This document shows positions 24,901 through 38,500 of a DNA stretch of 64,000 bases, piece by piece. This stretch comes from Lutjanus erythropterus (Eukaryota > Chordata > Actinopteri > Lutjaniformes > Lutjanidae): NCBI GenBank assembly GCA_020091685.1, contig CM034605.1, forward strand, positions 8,363,019-8,427,018. The letters are read 5' to 3'. Positions within the stretch are counted from its first letter, which is position 1. The number at the start of each line of letters is the position of its first letter. Both the position numbers and the translations under genes were made by a program. Under the pieces are notes generated by a model. That model was not told the DNA's origin and made no database searches. It saw only the letters and a program-made list of their open reading frames with translations.

Positions 24901-27900
24901 CATGGGGCTCAACAGCTGTCCAAAGAGGGCTGAGAGAGGTCGCTGACTGCGGCCTTGTTCATCTGCAGCAAACCGTCCACCCGAGCCGAGGGGAAGGAAG
25001 CTGCAGGGCACCGTTCCCAGGATTTTCCACAGCATCGTAGGCAGTCGCTTATGAGTGAAAGAAACATGGAAATGTGTCTTTTTCAGTGGTTGCAAGGTCT
25101 CCGAAGCATTATATATACACACACACACACTCATATACACACATGTACAGCATACATATCCTCCTGTGTTCGTTAGCAGACATCCTTTCTTCCTGAACGC
25201 TTCCCTATTATAGCCCCAAAACCCTTGACAGGTGTCAGCTGTACTCAGCTCACCGACTCACCAAAGCCTCTCCAGAAATAATCCGCTTCTTCTTCTTTTC
25301 CCATCTCCCACAGTAGATTTCATCACAATTTCTGGACAAATTCAACCGGAGCTGCTGACTTTTATGGGAACGACTTTTATTTTGATTCAATATAAATCCT
25401 ATCTCGGGGGTTGAGGGGGGGGCAAGAGGTTTTTTTCCCCCCTACCTTTCTATCTGTCTGTCTGTCTTCCTCTCTTTCCGCCCCCACCCTCTGCTTTCCC
25501 TCTGTTGGACTTGCAGGCTTATGTCATGTGGAAAGTGTCTTCACTGAAGCAGCTCGAGGACACTGAGAAGCCATTTCCATTTTCGGAGATGTTTTTTTCC
25601 CCCCGTGTGGAATATTGTCATTCAACTTTCCCTCGTTTGAGCGTGCGGAAAAGCCTTCAGGTTTTAAAGGGACTTGATCCCCTTTTCCAGACATATTCTC
25701 AGCGGATTAAGCAGTGAGGCCCAACTAAAGCACCCTTAATCAAATCAAAATAAATAGCCCCCTTCACAATGGAGGATGCCACATTTTCCATTTCTATTTT
25801 GCAGGGGATTTGTCCCAGGGAGGGAACATCACAGTGGAAAAGGCCCAGTGCCTGCAGAGGGAATACAATGTCATGTGCTCTGTGTGTGTGTGTGGGAGTG
25901 TACAGTCATAGAAATAAAGAATCATGAAGGGTTCTTCAGCTTGTCCCCACAGGAGAAGCCTTTTTGTTTTCTGTTAGAACCTTTTATAAACAGTTCCATC
26001 AAGAACCCAACATAAAGGATTATACCTAGAGCCATCAGCAATGGTTCCACCCAGAACCATCTCTGGAGGTTCTTCTCAGAAACTGTCCACCTTCCAAGGG
26101 TGCCAACAAGAACCCACCCAGGCGGCTCTTCTGAGAACCTTTTTAGTTTATTTTCCATGGCTTTTATCAAGAACACACCCAGGGGGTTCTACAGCGAACC
26201 TTTTTATATTCTAGGGGGTTTTAGCTAGAACACACTGGGGGTTTCATGGAGAACCCCTTTATATTCCAAAGGTTTAATTTAGAATCCACCCAGGGAGTTC
26301 TAACAAGAACCTTTTTATATCATGGCACGAAAAACCCTTGGCAAATCCTTCATGAAAGAATTCTTCAAAGGTTTTGACAATCTTTGAAAAACTCTTCTAA
26401 AACTTCCTCTAATAATGGTTCTTTGGATGAAAATGGTTCTTAATGGAACCCTTAGTCTTTCAGAAAACACTTGACAAACCCTTTCTTCAAAAAGGGGTTC
26501 TTCGGAACCAAATGGTTCTAGGTGGAACCTCAGACCTGCAAGAGGAACCCTTTTGGAGCCCTTATTTCTAGGTGTGTACTGCTCTTACATGTACAGTAGG
26601 TGTGTTTCAGTGTGCCTGGATGTATGTACATGTTGTCTTAGACAGCATGGCGATTCTCTGTCAGCTCTTATTGCAGCTGGTGTTGGAGTCAAGCGAAGCT
26701 TTTAGAGCCAAAATGGAGGGGTTTAAGTGTGCCTTAGGAAAGCTTCTGGCATTGCGGCCATGTGGCACTCCAGGGCAGCAACAAAGCATTTACTGCAGAT
26801 TAGAGCGCCTCTCGAGTGTTTCACAAAGTCAGCCTTAAGCTTGGCAATTGTTCCTCAGGCCATCCGGCAACCTGCAGCTGTGAAAAATGTCACCACGCCA
26901 CACCCTGTGTAGTTTTCCCGACCACCACTGGAGGTTATAGAGGTCGTGAATCAGAAATTTTACACTCCATATTCCCCGTTCCTCGTCTGTCACAGGATTA
27001 TTCTCTTGATGGATGAAATAGTTGTATGTGTCACTGTTGCAGGTGTAAGGGTATCAGCTGACGAGCACTTGATAAACACTCCATTTCTCTCAAATGAAAT
27101 GATTCATAGCACCCATCTGCGACTACTGTATTTCAGAGCAGCCATTTTGTGTCATTCGTGTAAGCAATCTATCAAATCCAAGTGGGAAGTTAAATGTCTT
27201 TAGTGACAACAAACCATCATTTTACCTTTTGAATGGCATTGACTACGTTTACATGCACACTCATTTTCCACCATTATTCACAACATGACAATATTCTGAA
27301 TTTGATACAGGTCATGTAAACAGCATGTTCTATTTGGATATTTTGAATTAGGCCTTATTCTGACTGCAGCATTTTTTATTCAGACGTGGGATACGCCACT
27401 ATCATTCAGGTTTTAGCAGCGTTCTGACATGTACAACACATACAGCGCAGTTGGAATATGTCTCATTTGGGATTTTTGTATCAGTTTGCACCACAAAGCA
27501 TCTTGCCTGTTTATGGTCAGTTGTGTGCACTGTAAACAAACCAACTGGCCAACAGCTTTAGGTGAGGGCTGAGGTGGAGACGCGTGCACAAAAGAAAAGC
27601 CAATATTTCTGGTCACAGGGAGAAACACACATATTGTTAAATATACTGAAGATTTGAATATCAACAGGTTCTGCATATGTGAAAATATCACAACGCCAAC
27701 CTTTTCAAGAAGATGGTGGAACAAATGAACGAGGGAGGCTGTGTTCACACAGCAGAACAAGTCTGCTGGTGGTGGAAAACAAAAAAAAAAAAATGTTTTT
27801 TTACGCAAAGAAGCAAAAAGGCTCAAGCAACTGCACAGCTACATGTAAATGGAAATAATAGTAGAATAATCCACTAATATTTACTTTTAAATACTATACT

Positions 27901-30900
27901 TTTTTAATATCTTATTCATTTTTCCAGAGAAAAAGAGACAGACCACTGAGGCAGACAGAAACAGTGAGTGTACTCTGCTACACAGGTATCTATCGTAATC
28001 CATTTATACAACCATGACCAGAAATATACAGAGACAGATGTTTAAATGAAAATAAAAGTCTTTTAGGTGTCACATGGGTCCCCTCAGTACTGTGATATAT
28101 TCAAGGAAGGGGTGCCATGTCTGCTTAAACCTTCTTGCTTTCCCCGACATCTCATATTGGATTTTCTCTGTATACAGAGTGCAAGAGAACTCTGAGCCAG
28201 GTTTCAGAACAGTGGGCTATCTCTTTGTTCCAGACCTTAAGAATGATTTTCTTTGTGATTACCGTCCCATACTGGATCGGCAAATTTTTACAATAACTTA
28301 GAGCTTGCAGCTGTTTTGGGGCAGAGAGATCATGTCCAGAACATCAGAGTAGCAATGTACCAAAAAACACCTGACCAAACGTGGCGTGGAGCTACAGAAT
28401 CAGAACATATGAGACAGGATTCAGTGTTTAATACAAAGTGGTCTTAAGGATGGATAGACTGAATGTCATTAAACACAGAATATTCGCCTTCAGTAGTCAT
28501 GTAAACAGCTCAAGAATATTGTGTTTTTCAGAAAATTAATAAGAATATTTTGTGCATGTAAATGTAGTGAATATCTGTGTAATTATTGTAGGCTCATTCA
28601 CATGTGCCGTGTTCTTCCAGGTAACTACCCTCGGCCCTCCAGCTACGGTGGGACAGGCAGTACCAGCTACAGCGGCCCCGGCCCCGGCATGAGCAACAGT
28701 CTGGGAATGAACGCTAGCAGCCCCATGCACGGCCAGGGGCCTGGCCAGCCCATACCTGCAGGACGCAGCCACGGCCCAGGCAGCCAGAACAGAGTGTACC
28801 CGCCCATGGCTCCCAGCTCCCCCAGCATGCCCCAGCCAGCTGGGCCTGGGATGGGCCCTCCTTCTTTGGGTAGCTCTAACCGCAAGGCCCAGGAGGCAGC
28901 AGCAGCAGCAGCTGCCATGCCGGGGTCTGCCAACTCGACACACAACAGGTAAGAGCACAGCGAGGAGTCAGAGGCTCTGATACCTTCAGGGAATCTTGTG
29001 AGATTGTGACATCCTGTTTGAGATTAACACGTTCTTCTGTTTTTCTTTGTGTGGCTTCTTACATACATTTGTGTATATACAATGCATGTGTGAATATGTG
29101 TGTGCATGATCATATTAAAGGGATAGTTCATATTTTTTCAAGTGAGGTTGTATGAGGTGTTTCATAATCAGTTTGTTACCTACAGCGGACAGTGATCAAC
29201 ACACACCCCAGTTTGGAGAATTGTGTTACTGTGAGACATAGATGTTTTGATAGGATAGTTTAGATCCACTGAAGTCACAGAATAGGATAAACAAATAAAC
29301 AGCGTCGTACAGTGTAGGAAGCCAGGCAATACACCTCTGTGGACGGGATCAAAAGAACGTAAAAAAATTAATATCAATTTAAGTGTAAGCTATATTTGGA
29401 ATATTTTCACCTCTTACTTTACTGTGAAACTGATACTATATAAGTCAAATACCACTCTCTCCAAAGCAACCACTGGAGTTGGTGGTCTACAGCTGCCTCA
29501 ATCTGTTGGTTTGTTGGTGTTATTGTGTAACTTTTGTATTTTAAAAGGTCAGTTCATATTAACTAAATTCACTATCGATTAGTACCTCATACAGCCCCAC
29601 TTCAGATAATCCAAACTATCCCTTTAATTCATTGCAGTTGCACGTATGCCACAATGATTCTAAAAGTAATTTCAACAAAAGAAAGAAGAACGGTGTAAAA
29701 ATACATTACAGCACTACTCTAATATAAATGTCCCAAACTCTTTTGTGGAACTGAGACTATTTTACTTCACCCAGAAATAGCGGTATGCTAAAATTAGGGT
29801 CCAGCAAGCATCTTGATCTTACATCACGCTCTCTGCAGGGTCGTCTGCGGGGACGTGTGCTGAAAAGCACCACAGAGGGTTTCTGTGCCAGAGTTTGTCC
29901 TTTTTTTTTTTTCCAAGAGTCTTTTCAGACGTGCAGGCAAGAGTTGGTTCTCAGGGGTTCCACGCCTCTATGAGCCATTTGTGGAACTATCCCTATTTTC
30001 CCACATCTCATAAAGTGCCTGACATTTTGATAGCTGGCACTATACACCGAGTGCCATTTGTTGCAGAAAAGGAGATATTGGCTCGTGAGAAGACTGTATA
30101 GGTTGAATACAGTACTGTCAAAATATAAAAGAAGAAAAAGCAAACCACAGGTTTAACTGTGAAAGCACCAGAGACGGAGGTGACACCGAGCACCTTAACA
30201 CAAATACAAAGCACTTTGATGCTATAACGGTATATGAGTTAAGGGATATTATTCCTCCATCAGGGTTGGTGCTTTGAATATACGAGTGTTTGTAGTGTTG
30301 GAGACCAGGGCTGTTGCGGGATTGTGTGGGCAGTAAACTTTTGCTGAACCCTGCCGGGGGAACTTGTGAAAACATGGCTGTCTACTGAGAGGAAGGGTGG
30401 ATTTCTTCACTTCCTCCAATTGGTGCGGGTTTTGCCTAACAATGCATCATGGGAGCAGTCTCGCCAGCATTGTGCAGGAGGCTGAAGTGGCAGATTAACA
30501 TTTGTCTATATTCATTCCCATTCCTGATTATGCATGAGTCAGACTGAAGTCTGTGAGCCAGTGATGATATTTCAGATCAAGTTTCTCTTTTTGTCGGGAG
30601 TCTGTTGACGCCGATCTGCAGGCGGCCTCCGTATGCGAGGTCCCCGGCCCAGATGCAGCCGCCCCAACCCACCTCCACCCACTGGCCAACACCCCACCAT
30701 GCTTCTACCCGTCCACCACCTTCACCTCCACCTCCACCTCTACCCAGACCTCATCATCCACCTGTCCTGTCACCCTCACATTCACCGCACTATAGGTAGG
30801 TTCACCACCCTCATAACGTGTGTGTCTTCCTTAAAATATATGCTGTGTGTAGAGGGTATGCACAATGTCACTGCAGTTAAACACACTGAGGGGTAAATAC

Positions 30901-32376
30901 AGGGTTTGTACCAGTGCTGGAAGTCCTTAAAAACACAGGAATTCTAATGTTGTGTTTTGATTTTGGATAAAGTGCTTGAAACTTTCATAATGAAGCTGAC
31001 TGAATAGTTTTTAGATACAGAAATAAAATAAGTCAGATATTGGCTCAGTTAGGTTGTATGTGATGCCAAATCGACTTACAGACAGGTGACACATTCTGAA
31101 ATGTGATTTTTTTTTTTTCCTTTAATTTGTCACCCGGACGTAACCACAAACATCAGTGCTGCACGCGAACGTGTCTCCTCAGTAACGTCATAAAATAAAA
31201 ATATTTGTACAAACCTATCCATAGATTTTAGTGTCCTTGTCACGTTAATTTTGCCAACAAATACCACCTCGAAGTCACGTTACGCTTTGTACATTTCCCG
31301 GGTATCAAAATCAGGTATGTGTTACTACACAGTGTAGAGATGTATAGCATTAGATTTTAGTGATTTCTGGGTCTGGATAAGCAATGAAAAAAGGAAAGAG
31401 ATATTTGTGTTTCTATAGATTATTGCCCATATTCTGTGTTATTTTCCCATATGGCATTTGGAGCAGACAGCCAGCACAGCCAAAATGTTTCTCACTGCAT
31501 TCATCATCATTTCCACAGAAAAAGTGAATAAACAACAACTTTTTTCAATTCATTTTCCATTCTTCTTTATAAAAGAGACTAAAAATTATTTTATTTTATA
31601 TATTTTATTATATTATTTATTCATATATAGGTGGCACCGGTTAGTTTACTTCATCTTTCAGCAGACATGTTTGACAGGAGAACATTGCCCAACTCTTTCT
31701 GTACAAGTGTGGACTGAACAGCTACAGAGTTTTCTGAGGACTGGCTTGAAAGTGTTTTTCTAAGAATTGCAAATGGAAAAAGAAAGCTGGCTGCAAACTT
31801 TGCGTAGTCTGGAAATTGGAGTCTGGAAAAGTATGGACTTTTGAAATAGCAAAGAGGTACCATGTATCGAAATGCGATTCCTAACACTGTTCCTAACACT
31901 GTCTGCCTTTAATTTTAATATTATAACAAAATATATACACATAAGAAATATGTAAAAATTCTCCAACATATAACAGCATTATATAAATATAAAAACATAT
32001 ATTGATATATATGGAAAAGTAGATGAATAAAAAGAAAATAAAACAGGAAGTCTAAGAATCACGCACAAAAATGTGGATTATGTTACATTTGCCACTCAGT
32101 CCAACTGAGGGGGCGTGTCCTGGTGGAAGAGTGACATCAGTGCATACCCTCTGTGTGTGAATGTGTTTGTGTGTCAAATGACTAAAGTGAAAGTGATCGT
32201 GATGATGTTTCTCACAGGCTCCCTCTGAGATCAAAACAAGACGAGTCATCATTGTTATCATTATAATTGCCATCATCACCTTCATCATCATCACTGTAGT
32301 CATCGTTATTATCATCGGCATGTCTTAGTCATTCTAGTGAGCACATACAGTATGACGCATGGACACACACACACAC

Positions 32377-32416
<40 letters not shown>

Positions 32417-32525
32417 AGAGTTTCACGTTGTTATTTGCACTGTGTTGGCATTTTATTTTGGAGGGGAAGATGTGGTGTGGCTGACAGTATGTGTGATTAA
32501 TTGCCTGCATCAGAGGGGCCCAGTG

Positions 32526-32560
<35 letters not shown>

Positions 32561-35500
32561 CACACTAATGCCATTAAGAGATGGCTGTGCTGTCAATAAG
32601 AAGTGGCATGACATGATCCCCGCTGCTGGGACCAATCAGACGGCCTGTCAGTCTCTCCTCACATTCAGTGAGACAGCAGAGAGGTGTCGCTCACCGTGGT
32701 GCTGTTTGTTTGTCTGTAAGTGCGTCTGTGTCTTCACCTGTTTCTCCATCTTTACAGAGATACATGTCGACTCACTATCGTCTGCGAAAGCATCCCTGAG
32801 TCCCTCGTCCCTGCTGGCATGAAGCAGTCATTAACGTGTTGCTGTTTTTTCACTGCATTGAAGCAAGAAGTCCAGAACAATGATGGCTTTTTCTTTTGAT
32901 TTTCTGTTGGAAATCTGTTTCCTTTCAAATTGCTACTGTGTTTATTCCAAACAAAGCATAATTTCCACTGCACCAAAGGAAAAAACGAACAGAAACTGGA
33001 TGTTTAGAACAACAAAAGACTTGTATAAACTAGCTGGTGTAAAAAAAAAAAATCTGCCAACTAGGTGAGACTATTTGTTTTCAAAGCACATCAGTGTTCT
33101 CAAATTTGAATCATTTGTCATTTTTCTGCCTTTTTTTATTGATGATAACAAGTTTTTGCTACAAATAGGAATTAGTCCTCTGGCAGAAAGTTTCTTTGAC
33201 TGATTTAAAACAAATACAGAGCCTAAATGTTTTGTTACAATACATGTTAACTTCCAAATTGCTACTGTGTTTATTCCAAACAAAGCATAATAATTTCCAC
33301 TGCACCAAAGGAAAAAATTATTAGACACTGGATGTTTAGAACAACAAAAGATTTGCATAAAGTGGCTGGTGTAAAAATCTGCCAACTAGGTGAGACTATT
33401 TGTTTTCAAAGCACTTCAGTGTTAACAAATTTAAATCCTTTGTCATTTTACCCCTCCTTTACTTCAAAATGTTGGGTTTTTTTAAAAAAAATTGATAATA
33501 ACAAGTTTTTACAACAAATAGGAATTAGTCTTCTGGCAGAAAGTTTCTTTGACTGATTTAAAACAAATACAGAGTCAAATGTTTTGTTACGATAATTGCT
33601 AACTCTTAACAAATTGCTACTGTGTTTATTCCAAACAAAGCATCATTTCCACTGCATTGAAGAAAAACCCCAACAGACGCTGGAGGTTTCTAACAACTTA
33701 CGTAAACTAGCTGGCGTAATAAAAATCTGCCAACTAGGTGAGACTATTTGTTTTCATATGTTCATATTTTCACCTTCTTCTTTTTTTCTGTTTTTAATGG
33801 GCTATTCTGCCAAATCAGTTCAATTTGTATGTTTCTGCACTGTTTTTTTTTAATAACTTTAACTATGAATAACTATTTAAGATGCCTAATAGTCAATCTC
33901 AGGCCATTTTATTTATATTATGCAAGATTTCTAAATGGCAAATGGTGCATTTTTCATAACAGGATTGAGTTTGTTGCATAGCATTAGCAAATTCATTAAA
34001 TGTAGCCACATGACATCAGTACTAATAGCATGAGAACACTTAGCAATTTCAAGTGGTTCACCAGAACTATTTTAAAACTGACATAATAACAGCTAAGAAA
34101 TATGTACAATATGATCAAAAGACAGAACAGTGAGGGAGGAAACTTATTTTTGGTCTTCCCGAGTCTAATGACTGCGTGACTTGCGTAATGTCCCAAATCT
34201 TTAGAGGAGGGGGATATGTCAGGGTAATAGGACTGACTAAAAACCTGGGGCAAAAACAGATTTCTGAAGTATTTGAATCATAATATTTCAAGGAAATGTT
34301 AAGCACTAAACAATGGGGATGGGCTAAAATCTTATATGTTCAGTGTTGTTGGTAGTTTTTATTATGGTTTTACATGTATCTTCAAATTTCAATTAGGAGA
34401 AAGTACAGAACAATTTATTTGATAATGTAATGTATTATATATTGTAGATACTTTAATATATATATATATTTACACATATAATGTCCTGAACACTGAAGAG
34501 TCACTGATTTGAAGTTTTTACTACGAATAGGAATTAGTCTTCTGGCAGAAAGATTTTTTTTTACGGATTTTAAACAAATAAACCACGTAAATGTTTTGCT
34601 ACAATGGACGTTTTTGCAGAATACTGCAGTTTCTGTGCTGCCTGTCTCACCCTCTGTGTTGTTCTTGTCTGGCATCACTCATTTCTACCTCTTTCATCCC
34701 TCCCCGTCTGCTTCTGTTCTCTCTCCTCCCACCTGTTTCGCTCTTTTTACCAACTCTCCCAACTGTATCGCCCTCTCCGTTTCTGTGCAGCTCTGTTATC
34801 CTACCCAGACTGTTTTATCTCCCTCAGTCTTTCTTCCTCCCAATTTGCTTTTTGTTCTCCGCCGTCTCCAGCACAGCCTTGTTATGTTTTTCTTCCTCAG
34901 ATCCCACTTTAGAACATCTGAGAGAGATCAGGAGAAAATTGGCCTCCGAAAAACCTGCAGTTAAAGGCTCCAGTACCCCGTTTGCTCTCCAGATCTCAGC
35001 GCAACATTCTGAAACATCCAGACCTAGTTCGTCTCTGTCTGAGAAACAAGTTGTTAGTCGTAGCACATGTCTACTCACGCTCTTTGATGCATCAACCCAG
35101 AGTGAGCTGCCACCGCCGCCCGCTCCCGACCTTCCAAATCAGGGGCTAGTTAGCCGTGATGTCATTGGCTGGTCTCTTCTTCGCCTTCCCCTAGTTTCCT
35201 TGAACACATCCCTGCAATACATCTCCGCTAATTATCCCTCTACATTTTCACCTCTCACCCCCCTTCTCCATCCTCCCCTGACTCACACACACACACACAC
35301 CCTTACACACTACTAGACACACTCCAGCTTCATTACGCTGAGTGAAAAGAATGCCAAATGAACAGAGGAGGGCCACTTCTGGTATCCCATGGCTGCAGGC
35401 AAGGGTCATGATTAAATCTTCATAAAGTGTGGCCGGCGTGAGTGTTTTTTTCCCTCGAGCCCTCTCAGAGTTTTTTTCTTATCCACCACACCGGCCAACT

Positions 35501-38500
35501 GGAATCAGAAACAAATGTCCCGCTTCTATTGGTTAATCAGTTTGATTGGTGTTTGAGAGGAAACGGTGTCGGCCTAGAGAGTTTTGGAAACATAAAAAAG
35601 AATCTTGCTGCTCTACTAAATGTTGAAATATGGCAAAGGCACAAAAGTCTTACTAACCCTAATTTTTGTAATCTAGGAATCACAACATAGAAGTTCTGTC
35701 GCAAGGGACAGGGTTGGCCAGAAAATTTACTCTGTGGCCACCAAATATTCCATAAGTGGCCCCCTTTGACCTCCAAATTTTATTTCCATACTGCAAGTCT
35801 TCGTCAACACGCTACAGTCCAACAAACATCCAGATCATCCAGGAGTCTGTGTACTTTTTAGTTCAACTGTCTATGAAAACAGCGAACAGCGCTACTCGTC
35901 GACAGCTGGATAGATAGCCCAGAAAGGAAAAACCAAACACTGGCTCTAGATACAGCCTTTCGTGTTTTACAAGTTTCACGGCCACTGTAGATTCTCCTAC
36001 ACATTTGGCAGGCAAATGTGTTAAAAATGCTGTTTTGATGGTGGCACTAATTCCTACATACTGGTCCTTTAATGCAGAAACATTACATATTATAGCTTTG
36101 ATGCAACTTTCTTTGAGAAAGTAAAATGAACAGGTCATTTGTTCACGCAGTGTCACTGAGTTTCAGAAATAGATGGTGGTCAATCTTGAAATCATGTTAT
36201 TTTTCTGGAAAATAGCATCAGTTTCAGAAGAAGTTGACTTTTTGGGTGTACCAGGCTGCCAGTTGTCAGTATGATGAATTGCTGTGTAAAAAGTCTGACA
36301 TGTTATGTTCAAATAACACGGACGATGTCAAGCCTGTCAGTGTGGAGGAGGTACAAGTTTGTTAAGAGGAAAGGTGCTGTACAAAAATTTTTTAGGGGCT
36401 GTGGATTGATGTTGGGGATTTCTTTTTTTTTTTTTTTTTGGAAAAGAGAAGAGAACAGAAAGTATTAAAAGGTATAAGCTTTTCTTGGCAGCAGCTTCTG
36501 AGGACAGAATTGGCTTTTCAAATGACTTTCCAGCGCTGCCGGCGACACTCTACAAAAAGTTCCTGGAGCTATAGGAACGGGCTCTGTCGAAAAAATAAGC
36601 ATTTAGCAGAAGAAGAGCAAAAGCTCGGGAAAAAAAGAGCCGTAAATCAAAGGGAAATTGAAGGGAGAAAAATGTTGGAAGAGGGAAGAAGAGAGGAGAG
36701 GAGAGTGCTCCCAGGCAAATCCTCGCCAAATAATTCATTTCTGACCTCCTTAGTAAGTAAATTTGCTAAATAAATAAGAGCAGCGCTTGAATGTCAAGAA
36801 CGGGGGATGCTGCCTGTGGCGCTTTGTCGCTCGCAGTCTTGGCAGTGCTGCGGAGCGCTCTGCTTTCATTAGATGGGCAAAATAAATGGCTTCTCCTCCA
36901 TCCATCCTGAGCTGTTTGATGTTTAGGAAAGAGGGGAGGGAGAAGGGAAGAGTAGCTTTTCTCTGGATTTAATATGTTAAAAGCTGTCCTTTTATTTTTT
37001 TTTGTGGGGGGTTTATTCTGGCCTCCCCTCTGTGAGTGTGTTTGTGTGTGTGTGTGCGCGCGTGTGTGTGTGTGTGGGGCGAGTTGAGTCAGGAGTTTGG
37101 AGGAGCTATGAGCCCAAGCTGCCCTGAGAACAGATTGGGTCCATATATAATTCATGGCCTCCAGCCGATCCACTCCATCCTTCCATCCAGCATCAGCCTC
37201 TCTCTGGCTCCTTTTTCTCCCACTTTCTTCTACACACACTCTCACACACATACACAAAGCAGAGAGGGATCGATAGGGAGGGACGCTCAGCCATCACACA
37301 CACTCCTGCGGTCCCAGCGCTTCTGCTGTCTCGTCCAGTTAGCAGCGCTGGGAGGCATCAGCGCGGCCTGTCACCACGAATGAAGGACAAAGGCGCTGCC
37401 ACTTGTAGAGAGACACCGTCAGCTGGTTGGCTGGCACCTCGTAACCATGGCATCCCCTTGGCAACAGCGCCCACCCCGCACATGAACACAAGGACACGCT
37501 CAAACACACACTGACACACACACACATGCGCGCACACACACACACACACACTCTGTGCCCATGGTGTGAAAGTGGCCTTCTCCGATGCCCTTCACACATG
37601 TGGACTGAATAGCAAAAGGAGAGAGATGGCTCTGTGTGTGTGCATGTGTGTGGAATTACAGAAAAAAACAATTGGGAGAGTGAAGAGAAGAGCATTTAGA
37701 TAGAATGAATAGAAAAACAAAAGAATAGTACTTTTCAGTTTGAAGTGACAGGTAAAAAAAAACAAACAGCAAAATAACAATGTGCATTTAAAAGCTCTTT
37801 ATTCCAACTGTGAGATGATGGCTTTTCTAATCTAATGGTGTCTGGACAGGCCGAAAAAAAGATTAAACGCTGGAGCTGAATTTTCGTACATCTATAATCA
37901 AGAGTACACACATTCTTTACTCAAATAGGACAGATAGTTGTATTAAAAAAAAGTAGAGAAACTGATTCAACTTCTTTACTTAAATAAATTTGAAAAAGTA
38001 CAGGCTCTGAAATGTACTCAAACTTAAAAGTTGCCCTCTGAAGGAAATTCTACCAGCTGTAGAAAGTACAGATATTTGTGTTAAAATGTAGCAAATGTCA
38101 AAAGTTGTAAGAAAAATAAATATTCAAGTAAAGTACGGATAAATGTCCTGAAAACTTAAAGGGGTAATATGTAACAACTGCACATCCAGAGATGAGTACT
38201 GCAGTCCAAATAGCAAATTGAAGCCATAGAATTTATATTAAATAGGTTGAATCCCTGTTTAATATATGATCAGTGGTTGAAGCAAATTGTTTCAACCCCC
38301 TCATCCCCTGACTTGAGGAAGCTCAGGCAGGCTGCAGGGAGTGCAAGATGAGCACAACATTGTAATTTGACAATAAAAAGCAGCAAATCCAACATTGTAA
38401 GTTGGTCCGCTGTTTAAAACTGCCTGTTGAATGCCAGTGTAAAGTTAAGTTGAAAAAGCCCACTGCTCTAAAAAATACACACTGTGGAGTTTGGGTTCAG

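Larger units (their letters stand above)
14203..28620 (+). other. arid1b: arid1b intron (14.4 kb)
   Basis: It contains a tandem duplication (about 15815-17115) and an AAGTCATTATTTTGAG-type degenerate repeat (about 18145-18260). A tRNA-derived SINE on the - strand lies at 20330-20478, and a 102-bp diverged tandem repeat at about 20665-20870. There is a short inverted repeat around 21990-22105 and a MITE arm at about 24065-24204. A second foldback element with 56-bp-type units lies at 25901-26579, and a 1.3-kb inverted-repeat element at 27243-28568 abuts the acceptor. Unique, relatively GC-rich stretches occur at about 17200-17460, 19380-19850 and 24640-25060. No exon was recognised. Confidence 0.7.

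Noticed and set aside
34591-34900. First half of the long open frame ending near 35316
   Set aside because: A pyrimidine-rich stretch coding for Leu/Ser/Phe/Pro. It is more likely the tract upstream of an acceptor. Only the part after 34900 was kept as a low-confidence candidate.
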